Positions 1 to 11,757 of a DNA stretch of 64,000 bases are shown piece by piece. Source of the DNA: Asterochloris sp. CNOR1 (taxonomy: Eukaryota; Chlorophyta; Trebouxiophyceae; Trebouxiales; Trebouxiaceae). The stretch spans positions 3,658,001-3,722,000 of the forward strand of contig OZ017747.1 of NCBI GenBank assembly GCA_963969365.1. Reading direction: 5' to 3'. The notes below the pieces were generated by a model that searched no databases, had not been told where the DNA came from, and saw only the letters and a list, made by a program, of their open reading frames with translations. How positions within the stretch are numbered: the first letter of the stretch is position 1; every line of letters begins with the position of its first letter. Position numbers and translations under genes: made by a program.

Positions 1-1764
1 GTAAGATCTGTACTCCCTTCTGTTCATATGCTTGCCTTGTGCTTGTTCACTCAAATCAAGGCAATTAGGGACAGTGGGGTCTTGATGACAACATCAAAGG
101 TGACAAGAGTCCCGGCAAAGCAATAGAGTGGCTGGCAACTAATCAAGGTGTAGTACAAGAGCATGTTGATACTAGATGGGTGTGTTGTATCATGGCATTT
201 CTGGAGGACAGATACAAGAGGGGTGGTCAGTGTTCATGTACGAGATGAGGCCCACCCTGAGCAGCTCTTGCGACAGCATATGCAGCTTGATGTAGAGCCT
301 GAGCCCTGGGGTGCATTTACAACATTCCAGCACAGAGGCATGTTTGCTGGCAGCAAGGATCAGAAGCTTGCTGACGGCGGACACCTAAATCCTTCTAGAG
401 CTTCAGGTTGGCTGCAGACAGGTGAAGCCTGGCACATGCAGGACCTCGCACTCCCTCACAGGCTCAATATTCCCTCACTAACAATGCACTCATGATGCCA
501 GAAGCGCACAGGAGTGTTCAGCCACCAGGGCCACCATATCAAGGTACCGTCAGCAGTGAGGCTGGCATGATGCGCAAGACGAAGCCATCATTCAGAGGCA
601 ATCCTACATATACATGAACCCACCTCGCGATTGTCCCTTGTCTTGACACGACCCCCACTAATTGAGTAGGCCCACATGAATTGCTTGGTCGTGTTTCCAG
701 CGTAGCCATCAAATGAGATCACCATGATATCCCCAGAATCAGCCCGAGGACAAAGCTGAATCAGCGCCTGGTTCAACTTTGTCCTACGGGACAAGTCTGG
801 GGATGTCATGGCAATCTTGTTTGATGGCATGCTGACACCCTGGACCCAGCAATCCCTGTGGCGCCCGATAGGATGCTACCTGCAGAAGCGTGAGGTCAGT
901 GACCTTGACACTCAGCACAGGTCTCAGCACGAGCTTACACAGACCACAAGGCAGGGTGGGCGACATGCGCTAACAGCAGTGAGCTAACAAGGAAAGAAGC
1001 AATGCAGCTCTGACCCTTCAAGGGGAGTGCGCTGTGTCACATCCCCCGCAGAGTCCACTTCATCCAGGCAAGCTCCAGATCGCCAATGCGCAGGCGGTTG
1101 GCCATGCGCACGCTACACAGCTACCAGTCTATTGCCCTGCAGCGCGCTGAGTCTGAGCGCTGACGGGAATGCTGGCCACTGGGGCAGTAAGGCTGAGGTG
1201 CTAAGAGAAGAAGGCTTGATGACAGAGAGGGGCCTCCGAAGAGTGATTGGGGACCCCAGACGACTGGGATTGAATCACATGCCCTTATAAGAAGGGCAGA
1301 TCACTGTCAGCAGTGCTGATGAACATTGAGTGCAGACACAGCGGTCTGACAAGGCAGTAGTGAAAATGTCCAGATCCTCCTGGCTTTGCTTGAGGTCTCA
1401 CCTGCATTTCTCTGTTGCTGTGGCTGTCAGGCGCTTCCAGGAAGGGCTTCACTGTGAAATTCAGAGATATGCTAGGACTGGAGGAGCAGCTACTTGCTGG
1501 AAAATATCTTCATATCCGGAATTCTAGGGGTTAGGGTGTCAAATGATCAACCGGCCTCAGTCTGTGGGGCGGAGGGCATCAGCAATTGCGGGCTTGAACC
1601 CATAAGGAAAGTGGATCGGCAAGCTTTGCTCCGAGCTGCATGAACGCCTGCTTGAGTTGGATCATTGAACTGCACATTGAACGTGTCAGAGGCAAGACTG
1701 CATACAGCACCGTCTTTTCGGCAGGCCTGTTTTGGTCTGTCCACCTCATGCCAGCTTCATGAGA
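1..1764. other. Mostly unassigned left flank
   Basis: I see no recognisable protein family here. The only coding-like signal is a weak minus-strand pair of segments at about 588-966, listed separately, and a possible further minus-strand open segment at about 225-375. Nothing supports an RNA gene or a mobile element. The right edge ends in an acceptor-like CTGCAG just before the membrane-protein exon at about 1765, so part of this stretch may be the 5' intron or leader of that gene. Confidence 0.4.
588..966 (-). CDS. Possible exons of an unrecognised minus-strand gene
   Basis: An open segment at about 830-617 reads through a mixed hydrophilic/hydrophobic sequence containing SGDIMVISFDGYAGN and ends at a plausible donor (CGCGAG then GTGGGT). 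An upstream segment at about 966-875 begins with ATG and ends in CTTCTGCAG. The amino-acid composition looks like coding sequence rather than random frame, but I recognise no family, cannot join the two segments confidently and see no clear terminus. It may be the 5' end of a gene running out of the window to the left. Confidence 0.2.
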
Positions 1765-3966
1765 GCTGCAGCCCGATGTATAACTTCCTGACCTCCTTCA
1801 CATTGGCAGCATTGTGGCTGTTCATCCCCTCAGTTCCACTGACGCATGGCCTAGGACTGGTAGCACACAGGCCCAAGCAAGGAACAGCCAAGCACCTGCT
1901 GCTGTACCCAGTGAAGGGCGGGAAGCACCACTTCATCTTCCAAATCATCTCCTGGGTGAGCTGTACTGTCACAGTCTGCAGCACCCAATCTGGCTGGCTG
2001 GCAGGTCTATAACCAGACAATCAGTAGCAGATGGCTTGCTGCCGCATGTTGTTGGTCTGGTTGCTGGTGACTGCACTGCACGTACCATGCAAGGCACTGC
2101 ACCATCTCAACAGGGCACCTGGCCAGCAACATCAGACGCCTGCATGATGTGCAGGCGGTATGGACTGCCTCAGTGCTGGTGGCATTCCCAGTGGCTCTGC
2201 GGCACTGGCAGCGCATGGTCATCAAGGAGGCGCACCTGGAGGTGCTCTCAGGGGCAGCAGCCACCGGCGCGGTGTTTGCAGAGCTTTTTATGATCAAGTC
2301 CCTGCTGGTCTTTGATCCCCTGCAGCGAGTCAGAGGGGGCCTGAGAGGCCTCAGTGATGAGGACTCTGAGCCTCCCTCGCCAGCGTGGAACACAAGCAGA
2401 GTGAGTTGGTTGGTGGAGCATGGGGTATGCACTGTTATTTTGCCAGGCAGGTGATGTGGCAGGTGAGGAGTTGGTCCAGAAGTATGAGGCACTTGGTGTG
2501 CCATGCTGCATGAGCAGCCATCTGGGGCTACAACCACTCAAGGCTGCAGATGTAGACCGTGAAGCACATCTGTCAAGCTTTGCGCCGGAGCCACTTGCCA
2601 GAGAGTCATGCGCTGGCGCCCGGGCAAGGTCCCAGCACTTACTGCTGCAGGCATGGGTCCCCAGCCTGTGCTTGGCCGCCCTTGAGGCACTGTGCACGAG
2701 CTGATGTGCAACTCTGACTGCCACTGCAGCTGCCCAGCAAGCAAGTGGCCTCAGCAGCAGTCGTGGGGCTGGGCATCGTGTGGGCCATATTGGGAGGATC
2801 CCTGCTGCTGGCAACGGAGTACCTGCAGGCGCAGCACTCCAAGTGAGCACAGTCGGGGTGACCCTTAAGCAGTTCCAAAGGCATTGGTCCATGCTGCTCA
2901 CTCATGTCCTGGCCAACCTGTTTGAGCAAAGTGTTCAAGCGCGCTGCTGATCGAGAGCCGCTGCCTGAACCCCTTTGGGTTGAAAGCAGCATCTGCAGCT
3001 AGCCCTTGGAGGGAAGGTTTCGTGGTGCCACCAGCGGGCAGCATGCTCATGGCACCACGCACTCTTCCCTCCAAGGGCTAGCTGCAGGTGAGGCTTTCAA
3101 CCAAAAGTGCTTCAGGCAGGGAGCATGCTGCCCGCTGGTGGCACCACCACCCCGCACTGCCTGGCTGGCAGGCTGCGCTACATTTGCTCAAGGTCTGCCT
3201 TGTGTGGTGCAGAGAAGTCTATTTTGTGCTGGCGGCATGCTGCATCCTGGTGGGCACCACCACCACCCACGGCCTGGCTGGCAGGCTGCGGCACAGCGGC
3301 TCTGCTGACACCCCCAGAAGCGCAGGGGATGAGGTGGAGCCAGCCACACATCTTTGGCGCTTCTTTCAGCCATTCAGGTGTGGCCCTGCTGAGACTTTCC
3401 ACACTGACAAGTGCCTGCAAAGCTGTGCTTGAAGGGCAATTTCCTGGCCTGGCCATGAGTCGCAGGTGCTGCCAGTGTGTTCAATCTGTTGATGCTGGGG
3501 GCGCACTGCAGGCAGCAGGGGCTGCTGCCTGCACATTGGCGTCAGGTGTCTCTGCAGTGCCTAGTCAACAATGGCACTCGTGCTGCATGCTCCCAAATGG
3601 AGCAGATGCAAGCCCTGGAGACATCACAGCAGTGAGTGCAGTCTCAAGTTAACAGCCATGCTGAGCTCTCCTGTGCCTGCAGGGGTGGGGTGGCCTTTGT
3701 CGCTACTCAGGCATTGGGGTGGGTGCTGTTCAGCGTGTCGCTAATCGGCCTGTCCTGGCTAATCATGCAAGTGGCCGCCGGCGTGGCCTACTGCATACGA
3801 TGCTGGGCCATTGGTGTGGGATCCATCATGTTTGCAGCCCAGCTGGTGAGCATGCCACACCGCTTTGCTTCTTTTGTAGCTGCAGCCTAGCCGCATGATG
3901 TATGGTATCACCCTGTGCATGTGCTGCCTGAACATCACTGTGGGCTCCTGTTTGTTGCGCAGCTGA
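1765..3966 (+). CDS. Multi-pass membrane region, unknown family; possibly the N-terminal part of the DGAT2 gene
   Basis: Visible exons are about 1765-1954, 2155-2400, 2727-2844 and 3683-3846, each bounded by TGCAG acceptors and GTGAG-type donors. They contain hydrophobic segments typical of membrane spans: FTLAALWLFIPSVPL, VWTASVLVAFPVAL, VVGLGIVWAILGGSLLLA and LGWVLFSVSLIGLSWLIM, separated by charged loops such as HRPKQGTAKHLL and an acidic loop near 2365. I do not recognise the family. Two endings are possible. An exon from about 3890 would add PSRMMYGITLCMCCL and stop at TGA 3966. Alternatively the 3846 donor joins the exon at 4077 in phase 0 and runs on into DGAT2. The second is attractive because the DGAT2 exons carry no usable ATG of their own. 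The true start lies at or upstream of 1765 (an ATG is present at 1776). Confidence 0.5.
2964..3147. repeat. Long imperfect inverted repeat (foldback) in an intron
   Basis: Arm 2964-3030 is largely the reverse complement of 3050-3116, including the perfect core CTAGCCCTTGGAGGGAAG / CTTCCCTCCAAGGGCTAG, around a loop of about 19 nt. A second, perfect 27-bp inverted match links 3022-3048 to 3121-3147. The element lies between membrane-protein exons and has no terminal direct repeats that I can see. It could be a template-switch product or a small foldback element; the sequence does not decide. Confidence 0.8.
3123..3293. repeat. Direct duplication of about 57 bp, period about 113 bp
   Basis: The block starting GCATGCTGCCCGCTGGTGG at 3123 recurs as GCATGCTGCATCCTGGTGGG at 3236, and both copies end in GCCTGGCTGGCAGGCTGCG. 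The copies differ by several substitutions and small gaps, so the duplication is not recent. It overlaps the right end of the foldback, which suggests repeated local duplication of this intron. Confidence 0.75.
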
Positions 3967-4076
3967 TGAGCCATTCCAAGTTGGGCAATCCCAGCCTGAT
4001 CTCATGTCACTGATTTGCAAAGTGGTCCTGTGCTCGCAGCAATTTCCTGCAAACTTGTCTACAGCCCTGCCTGCAG

Positions 4077-7000
4077 GACGCACTCAAAAGCAGTCAGCAG
4101 CTCTTGCAGCAAGTCCCTGCGACCACCTCCCTGCAGGTGCTGGGCGCCTCAATTTGGACATACAAGAGCTCTGACATCGTGCAGCGCGTGCGTATCAAGA
4201 CCTACCCGGCGCCCTGGCAGTCAGTGTGGCTGCCCGTGCTGTTCCTGTACACCCCCGTCCACATGTGCTGCTTCGTCTTCATCATGTCATTCATGCTGCT
4301 GCCCGCCAGCTACGCCATGGCGTTCTGGGTGGGCTCTGGGGCCCTGTACTACATGATCACATCCCCTGGCCACCCTGAGCACACAGGTGCGGGGTGCCGC
4401 ATTGCTGCACGCACAGGGCAGCCCTGCAAATCAGCCTGCAGCCTATTTGGTTAAAGGTGCCCCCCTGCTCCTCCCGCCAGCAGCTTTGTCATTAGAAGCA
4501 CCTTCTGGCAGCAGGCTATCAGACACAAAACATTCCTGCCAGCAGCCTGCCCGGATATGTAGGGGTTGCTGCCTACCTGCCCAGCTATGCTGTCTGACAG
4601 CCTGTGTGCACAAGGCAGCTGCCCCTGCACATTGCTGCCTCTGGAAGCGCCACTACCTGGCAAGGTGGGCTTCTGGCAGTACTTGTGGCTGTGCAGCAGC
4701 ATGCATGTAGAGTTTTGGTCATAGGTACACACTTGTGTGCCGTAAACTGTGCACTGGTGTGTACGTGCTGCTGCCCGATTGCAGGCAGGAGGGAGTGGCC
4801 CTGGGCACAGCTGTGGATCAACCAGAACATAGAGACTTCTCTGAAGGCCTGGTTTGGGTCTGTGGAGGTGGTGCGCGAGAGCAGCGAGCCCCTGGACCCC
4901 AACGAGCGCTACATTTTTGGCTACACCCCTCACGGCCTCTTTCCGATCGGTGAGGTCCTGTCAAGTGTACAGGCACCAAGTGCACATGAAGCATTTGGCT
5001 CCAACCATCTGTAGAGCAGTAAAGCTGCAATCAGCAATGAGGAAGACATCTGCAGTTGCCATCACACTGTTGGCCACTCCTTCTTAGGGCTGCTGAGGTC
5101 ATGCTGGGGCTAAACATTCTGCCCTGCCTTTGGCTTTCCTCATGTGGCCCTGCTGTTGGTCAGGCCTGCTTGCTGCGCAGCCTCTGCTACACTGAAAACG
5201 GCCTGCACTCCAGCTCGTGGGGTTGCCTTGAATGATGGGCACTGCTAGAGGTTGTTGGCGATGACACTGTGGTGCCCGGCAGCGCAGTCTAGTTCCTGGC
5301 GCTGCAATGACACTTGTTCATACAAGGGTGGGCTTGCCCTGTTGGTCCAAGCCTCAACCCAGTGCTGCTGACCTGCAGGGGCTGGGTTTTTGCCCTACCT
5401 CCCAGAGTTCCGGCGCCTGTTCCCTGGCATCAAGCCTGTGACGCTGATTGCCAGCATCGTCTTCTCCACTCCCGTGAGCTCCTGCTGTGTTGGCCGGGCG
5501 CCATCAGAGCATGGCACACAACTTGCAGCGCTGCATCAGGGGGCGACGCAAAAGCAGCCTGCATTGACGATTCAGCCCGCGTCAGCTGCTGCATTGCTTC
5601 TGCCCCTGCCAACCCACCCAACTGCAGCCAAGCTTTGCACAGGCTACCTGCTCAGGGCAGCATTCTCCATGTGGCCCCCTGCCAGTTGTGCACGGCATCG
5701 GTGACGTCTGCCAGTCCCACTTGCTGTGCCTCCTGCTCCCCACAGACCCTGCCAGCCCATTCCAGGCCTTTGCACGGACTACTTGGTCTTGAGGACTACC
5801 TGGATGCTCTTCAGGTCATCCGCGACTTCTGCAGCTGGAGCGGGCTGAGGCAGGTCAGCAAGAAGACCTTCCTGCGGGCACTGGAGGATCGGGGGTCTGT
5901 CATGCTGGTCCCAGGGGGCCAGGCTGAGCTGGTGCACACCTGGAAGGCCCACCTGAAGCGCCCTCAGTATGTGGTCTACACCCGCCACAAAGGTGGACCC
6001 AGGCTGCGTGTCTGGGGCCCAAGCTGGCATAAACTGCCTGGAGGGTACTCTCTGGGGCGCAGGCCAAGCTGATGGACCTTGCCTGGATGTTGTACCTCAG
6101 GGGCGCACAGCAGGAGGGGTGTGCGCACTCATCGGCGGGGTGCATTGAGCTAGGTTGAAGTGGGGACCTGCTGGTAAGTGGGGGCCCAGGGCAGGCACTT
6201 TGGAAGGTGCCCGGAAGGCATCTCTAGTATGTGGTCTGCTCTCGCCACAGAGAGTGGCTGCTGGAGCAGTCTCGCTGGTCCCTGCTGACTCAGGTAGCAT
6301 GTCCTTGGTCGTCTAGAGCTTTCGTTCTTGCTGCAAGCAACATCTACCCAGCTGGACCAGGGCCTCAGGTGACCCTGCAGATTCCAAGGCATTTCGCATG
6401 CTACTGCTGAAATGCAGTACAATTGCCCCTGCAGATTTTGCATGCCTGGCCATGGACCGGAGCAGCATGCCAGGCATCCCTGCAGACTGCAAGTTTGTTT
6501 GGTGCCACGATGTGAATGGAATGCAACATGTACACCTCTGCAGGTTTACTCCTACTCGCTAAGGAGCAGAACGTCCTCCTGGTCAGAGCATCTCCGCCTG
6601 GTCACCAAATTGCAGTCTATGCCTCCTGCAAGCTTTGCTACGACTGGCTGGAGAGCATACTGCAAGTCAGACTGGCAGCTGCTGGTGCCCGCTCCTGCCG
6701 ACATGCAGGATGCGCTCTGTGCAGGTTTTGTGCGCCTGGCTGTGGAGCAGAACGCTCGCCTGGTCCCAGTGGTGGTCTTCGGTGAGGTGGACGCCCTCCG
6801 TAACTTCATCAGCTGGCCCTGGCTGCAGCAGTGGAGCTACAAGAAGCTAGGGTTCCCAGTGCCCTACCTGGTGGTTGGACGCTGGGGCGTCTCCCCCTTT
6901 CCGAGGCGCACTGGCCTCAAGTTTGTCATTGGGGAGCCTATCCAGCTCCCACACCACATCTCTGGCACACAGGCAAGCTGTCTGCTTGCAATCAGTGTTG

Positions 7001-7547
7001 CGCTGGGTGGCACTCAGGCAGGCTGTTGGCAGGCAGCAGCATGCAAGCCTGCATTGCTCTAGCCAGTCATGATGGCCACCTTGCCTGCCCTCATACCGGG
7101 TTCTGCAGATGCAGTCCGAGGACTCCCCAAAGCCCACTGCTTACTAAGCTGCTTCTGCTTACATCAATGGGTTGCCAGGATCCTGCCTGCTGCAGCACTC
7201 AAGGTCTGCCTGTGGTGAGGGCAGGGGACCTTACACGCGCTGCAGCTTACTGTGCAACACCAAGGGCGTGTCGGCAGCAGGTTTGCCTGCCTTGTGGCAT
7301 GGCCTTTACCTGTGCAGCGCACCACAAGTCATGCATGACCATAGCATGCACAAATCTGCTCGATTGCAGCCAAGTCTTGCAAGACATGCTGTTGGCTCCC
7401 TCAGCAGCCTTGGCCACCGTGCAGGTCAGTACAGAGGAGCTTGACGAGGCACATACAGCCTTCTACCTTGCGGTGGAGCGCCTCTTTCTGAAGCACCAGC
7501 CCAGTTTTCCTGGGTACGAAAAAGTAGAGCTAGTGATGTATAGGTAA
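4077..7547 (+). CDS. DGAT2: Diacylglycerol O-acyltransferase type 2 (DGAT2)
   Basis: Catalyses the last step of triacylglycerol synthesis, transferring acyl-CoA to diacylglycerol at the ER or lipid droplet. Exons: 4077 (or 4137)-4386, 4785-4949, 5379-5473, 5815-5992, 6725-6972, 7425-7547; phases close, giving 353 codons from 4137. Order of features: a hydrophobic hairpin (VWLPVLFLYTPVHMCCFVF onward), then YIFGYTPHGLFPIG, the DGAT2 active-site block (HPHG in animals, EPHS in Arabidopsis, here TPHG, retaining the His), then VPGGQAELVHT, then GFVRLAVEQNARLVPVVVFGE and the C-terminal FVIGEPIQLP. It ends FPGYEKVELVMYR, like plant DGAT2. The intron after 6972 has a GC donor (CACAG then GCAAGC). No in-frame ATG precedes the hairpin, so the start must lie in an upstream exon, possibly the membrane region to the left. 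Confidence 0.93.
6221..6590 (+). repeat. Decayed copies of DGAT2 exon edges inside an intron
   Basis: The segment 6221-6258 (CTAGTATGTGGTCTGCTCTC) resembles the end of the upstream exon at 5963-5995 (CTCAGTATGTGGTCTACACC). The segment 6541-6590 (AGGAGCAGAACGTCCTCCTG) resembles the start of the downstream exon at 6721-6770 (TGGAGCAGAACGCTCGCCTG). Each copy sits inside the intron, a few hundred bases from the real exon edge, and its reading frame has decayed. Confidence 0.75.
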
Positions 7548-8578
7548 TGCACAATGATTGAGAGCTTCTTTCGGCCAAGGAGCGTTGCAACACGAGAGAC
7601 TGCCCCTCCCCTGTCCCCCACAATGCACCCTGCCTTTGAGCACTGCAATTGACATAACACCTGCGCCAGTGATCTGTCCTGCTGACCTGCCAGTCAGCCC
7701 CTTGCTGAGACAAGCAATGCATGTATCCATACACTTACAACACAAAGCTTTGTGTTTTGGCAGTCTGTTCGAAAGAACAGCTTGTGTCAAATCTTTTAAG
7801 GCTGAGGAACTGCAAAGGGGAAGAGTGCATGCAACTGAGCAGCCGCCTGTGAACAATTCAATTCACCTTCGAGGTGTAGCTGATCTCTGATGGCCCTCCA
7901 AACATCAGCTACACCTGGAGTTTTGCTGCTCAGCTCTGTCATGTGGCATTCCCCAACAATCCATCCGCTGCATCAGTAGCACTCACAGACAACAATGCTG
8001 CCATCCTTCAGATGGGAATGCCTGGAGCCGCTCCAGCCTGGCAAAGAGAGGGCACTCCTGGCTGTGACGCGTACTGTCTTGCGCCCGTGTACCGCAAGGG
8101 CAGGCCAGGTCCACAATTTGCTGTCGCGAGGCTCCCCTTGGCGGTGCACACGTCTAGAGGCGGCAGCACTGAGCGTGAGGGTGCACCAACAGCACTGGGA
8201 AATGGGGACACATGTCCTGTGTCGAAGCCTGTGTCTCCACAGGCTGAGCACGCAGAGGAGTCTTGGAGCTGGCAGCGCTTGACATGGCAGCGTTTTGCAT
8301 GGGGCAGCAACTCTTACTCCTACTGGGCCAAGAAAAAGCAGAGCCCTTGTTGCATGCCCGCAGCCGAGTTGCCCAAGCAGGCCAGAGATACTTCAGGTGC
8401 GAGAGCTTCGAGAATATTTATAGCCTGGATACTCAATCCATGACTCCTAAACTACCTCTTCGCCGCTCTTGAAAGTACAGTGTTCTGACCTGCATCTGTC
8501 GATACCTGCACACAGGCGGCGTTGTGACAGACTGCACAGCAGCTGTGAGATACTTTTACGGGAGCTGCAGAGCCCACA
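7548..8578. other. Intergenic stretch between DGAT2 and the plastid membrane protein
   Basis: This should hold the DGAT2 3' UTR and the promoter and 5' UTR of the next gene on the same strand. I see no convincing exon. A short echo-like pair occurs at 7868-7916 (AGGTGTAGCTGATCTCTGAT against ATCAGCTACACCTGGAG, inverted), which could form a small hairpin. Confidence 0.5.
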
Positions 8579-11277
8579 ATGCAGGGCGTGCTGCATGGCC
8601 CAGGGGCATCAGAAGTAGCTGGCTTCAGCGGGCGAAGTGCCACCTTCGTGTCCCAGCTCAGCCGAGGCAGGCAGCACACTCCCAGGCATCGCAGCAGGGC
8701 TACTGATCGCAAGGCAGCCCTCAAATCCAGGGTGCAGGCCAGCGCAGATGGCAACCCTGCCCCCACCAGCAATGCGCATCTAGGCAGGGATCCCTACTCT
8801 GAGGCTGGGTCCCGCCTGCAGAAGCTGTTGCGTGGCAGCACGTGAGTCCTTGCTTGGCATCAAAGCCCTACAATTTTCGGCTCAGTAGCAAGGCTGTCAC
8901 TGACAACATGCATGGGGTGGCTTGTAGACAGGTTGGAGCCACGCAGCTCCTGACAAGTGATCTGCCATGCATGCAGAGACTCAGAGGAGGTGGCTCTGGA
9001 GGAGGCGTTGCAGATGGTCACCCCCGATGTCAAAATTGCAATGACGGTCGTGGCAGGCGCCATTGTGGCCACAATAGCCACCGCCCTGGCTCAGCTTGGC
9101 GGCAGCGATCCCTGGGGTGCGCTCATGCCGCCTGAGACTGGCACGTGCATGCACTCCCCTGACCTTCATGTGCCTTGCAGACGGCATAGTGCGGCTCTTC
9201 TACTTGAAAGTTGAGCAGCAAGGCTGGCAGTCTTGGACAAGGCAGTGCTTGTTGAGCAGCTTCAATGGGTCTGCCGCATGCACAGCTTGGCTGCATTGCA
9301 CAATGCTGAGTGTTGCACTGGCAAAGTGTCAAAGGGGCTTGCAGCGTGCACTGTGCACCCATGCTTGTACTACTTCACTGATCGCTCAGCGTGTGCAAAA
9401 CCCTTCCAAGGAGCCAGATGTCTCCAAGTCTGTCTCACATCATCACTGCAGACTGCTCTGGCATGAATTCAAGCTGACCTGCTTTCAGGTGGGGCCAGCT
9501 GGAGCCTGCAGAGTGTGCAGGCAGCACTGGTGGGCGCGGTGGCATCACTGCCCCTCATCGTGCTGCGTGCGGCGCTGTGGTCGGAGCCGGCAAGGCAGAC
9601 ATCCCCCGCACTGCAGGTGAGGCACAAGTGGCAACTGACTGCAGCAGCACAACACCTGGGATGCTGCCTGCAGTCATCTTCTGTGCAAGGTGCTCATGCT
9701 GGCTGGGCAGATCGTGCCAGGTCGACCACGATGCTGTGTTCTCGGGGGGCCGCAAGTGGGGGCCCTATGGTTGAAGGTGCTGCGCAATGTCATGAGCCTG
9801 GTCAACCTTGGCACCCTGGTCAACCATGGCACCCTGGTGTAGCTTTGCCAGGGCTGCTGTATTTCTGACCTAGATCCTAAGCTCCTCTGCTAGCTGGGCG
9901 AGACTTGCTTGGGCCTGTTGAGCTTGCTTGGTGGCACAGCGGCTTGCGTCATGGGAGGCTTTTCTGCTGGGGTTTGCAGTACAGCACTTCACAGACGCCG
10001 TGCTGTGACCTTGCGATGCTTACTGTTTCCATGCTTGACAAGCTTGTGGCTGCAGGGCCTGAGGCAGCATGAGGTGGAGAAGGCAGCGCACATGATGTCG
10101 GACATGGACAACGGTCAGGTGGGCCCTTGTGGGTGACACCATGTTGTGTGGAGCCTTACGAAACCTGTGTGTCCAGCAATTAAACCTCTCATGCTGACAA
10201 ATTTTGGTCTGCCAGGCTGCTCACATGCCTGTGCACAGCCAGCGCCAGACTCTGCAGCGTGGAAGGGAGAGCTGCCGCGCACTGGCTGCTGCAGACATGC
10301 TGCCTCCGCAAGGCTGCTAGAGCAAATGCATCCACTCCTAGCTCACTGCCTCCTTTGAGGCGTGCTGCCCGAGGGGCGTTGTCTACCCTTTGCGCACTGG
10401 CCCTGAGTAGCACGCTGCCGAGGTCCGCGTGCCCAGCAAGGCACCTGTATCGACCGCTGCCTGCAGATTGCGGCGCTGGTGCTGGCAGAGACTGTGCCTA
10501 GCTGCCTGATGATCATGCCGGCAGCCCAGGGAGGCCTGACCTCAGCCCTCTCGGTGTGCGTCCACGCTCTGCGGGATTGGGGCGTCCCCCTGGCGAGCTG
10601 TGCGCCCGCCGCAGCTGCCATGGCGATCGCAACCATGCTGGCAGCAATTCCGGCGGCCGCAGAGATGTGGCCGGACTGGCCTGCCATCGTGAGTGGGCTC
10701 ATTGTGGTGGCGTGCTGTGCTTGCAAGGAACTTAGTGGATGCATGCACCTGTTCGGGGGTGCTCATCAGCAGGCACTGCCCCTCACAGAGCTGCCATTGC
10801 CACTGCTACTGTACTGGCAGTGATCTCGTTGCCGCAAAGCTTTTGGGCGGACTGGATCTCCGCTGTGTGACTGGCACTGTGTATTCCGGTGGGACACTTG
10901 TGTGTGTGGCGCCCCAGGAGTGCCAACTGTGTGAGTCTCTGCAATACATTCAGCCCCATTGGACTGCCTCATATCTGCAGATGAACATCATGGAGGCCAA
11001 GTCCAACTCCTATCGCTACTACGAGTCACTGCCCCAGCCTGATGCCGAGAAAGCCGAGCGCGCCTTTGACTCGGTCCTTATCGCCTGGGCCGAGTCCTGG
11101 GTGGGCATCAGCGCGCTGGCACTCACCCTGAGCATGGTCGACTGGGCCAGCCTCAGCCTGCTGTGGCGCGCAACGGGCGACCTGACCGCGCCCATCTCGG
11201 CCTGCTTCCTCATGCACTGCGTGGACTTCAGATTCATCCAGCAGACCCTGCGCAGCCAGCAGCGGCAGCGCACCTGA
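8579..11277 (+). CDS. Plastid-targeted membrane protein of unknown function
   Basis: I do not recognise the family. Exons: 8579-8841, 8977-9116, 9489-9616, 10056-10118, 10467-10688, 10981-11277; phases close to 371 codons (370 aa). The first ~55 residues are rich in Ser, Arg, Ala and Gln and almost lack acidic residues, as expected for a chloroplast transit peptide (I infer import). Then come four or five hydrophobic segments: TVVAGAIVATIATALAQLG, ALVGAVASLPLIVLRAALW, IAALVLAETVPSCLMIMP, CAPAAAAMAIATMLAAIP and, near the C-terminus, WVGISALALTLSMVDWASL. A conserved-looking hydrophilic loop follows the fourth span (KSNSYRYYESLPQPDAEKA). The C-terminus is basic (LRSQQRQRT). An extra exon near 9720-9775 was considered, but it would stop in frame. 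It converges on GatA downstream. A plastid envelope or thylakoid transporter or assembly factor is possible, but nothing here proves it. Confidence 0.65.
9799..9840. repeat. Short tandem repeat in an intron
   Basis: An 18-bp unit of the form TGGTCAACCTTGGCACCC is repeated twice, with a third partial copy, inside the intron between the third and fourth exons of the plastid membrane protein gene. Confidence 0.8.
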
Positions 11278-11757
11278 GGGCAGCTCAGCATGATCAACTT
11301 TCCTGCGACTAGACCAAGGGTAACAGAGTCGTCCACCCCAGCTGGCTTCAGCTAAGGCAGCCCACGGCGCCAGGAGCCAAATCAGATTTTTTTCCACCGC
11401 TCTGACTCGAGTCCTTGTTTCAGCGCCGCTGCAGGGGGGTCAAGCACTGCATGGATGCCCCACCCCCTGCAGAGACCCATTTTCGACAGATGCGGCTAGA
11501 AGCTGTTGATTGCTAGCACAGTGCGAGCTGGTTGTATGGGAGTGATCTGCTCCAATATGCTACCTCAGTGCCCATCATCCCTTGCTGTGACTCAAATGAG
11601 AGTCTTCTGATCGGCTGCACGGTGGTGGTCTTTGATTTTGTGAGTGTATGAGGAGGACAGTGCCCAGCCATTTCATATTGAAATGAAGCATTCATTAATT
11701 ATCAGTTCAGCGCTTCGAGACACCAATATGCCAGGCTTGTAACAAATGCCTTGAGCT
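11278..11757. other. Convergent 3' flanks of the plastid membrane protein gene and GatA
   Basis: The two flanking genes are transcribed towards each other and end 480 bp apart. The stretch is AT-richer than the genes and contains no exon I can support. A TGTAA motif, the polyadenylation signal known from chlorophyte algae, lies at about 11738 on the plus strand; whether it is used is unknown. Confidence 0.6.

Noticed and set aside
2964-3147. Foldback as a DNA transposon
   Set aside because: I found no target-site duplication at its ends and no transposase, so a mobile-element call is not supported.
9720-9775. Extra exon of the plastid membrane protein (contains FSGGRKWGPYG)
   Set aside because: Inserting it in the required phase brings in a stop codon; the neighbouring exons join in frame without it.
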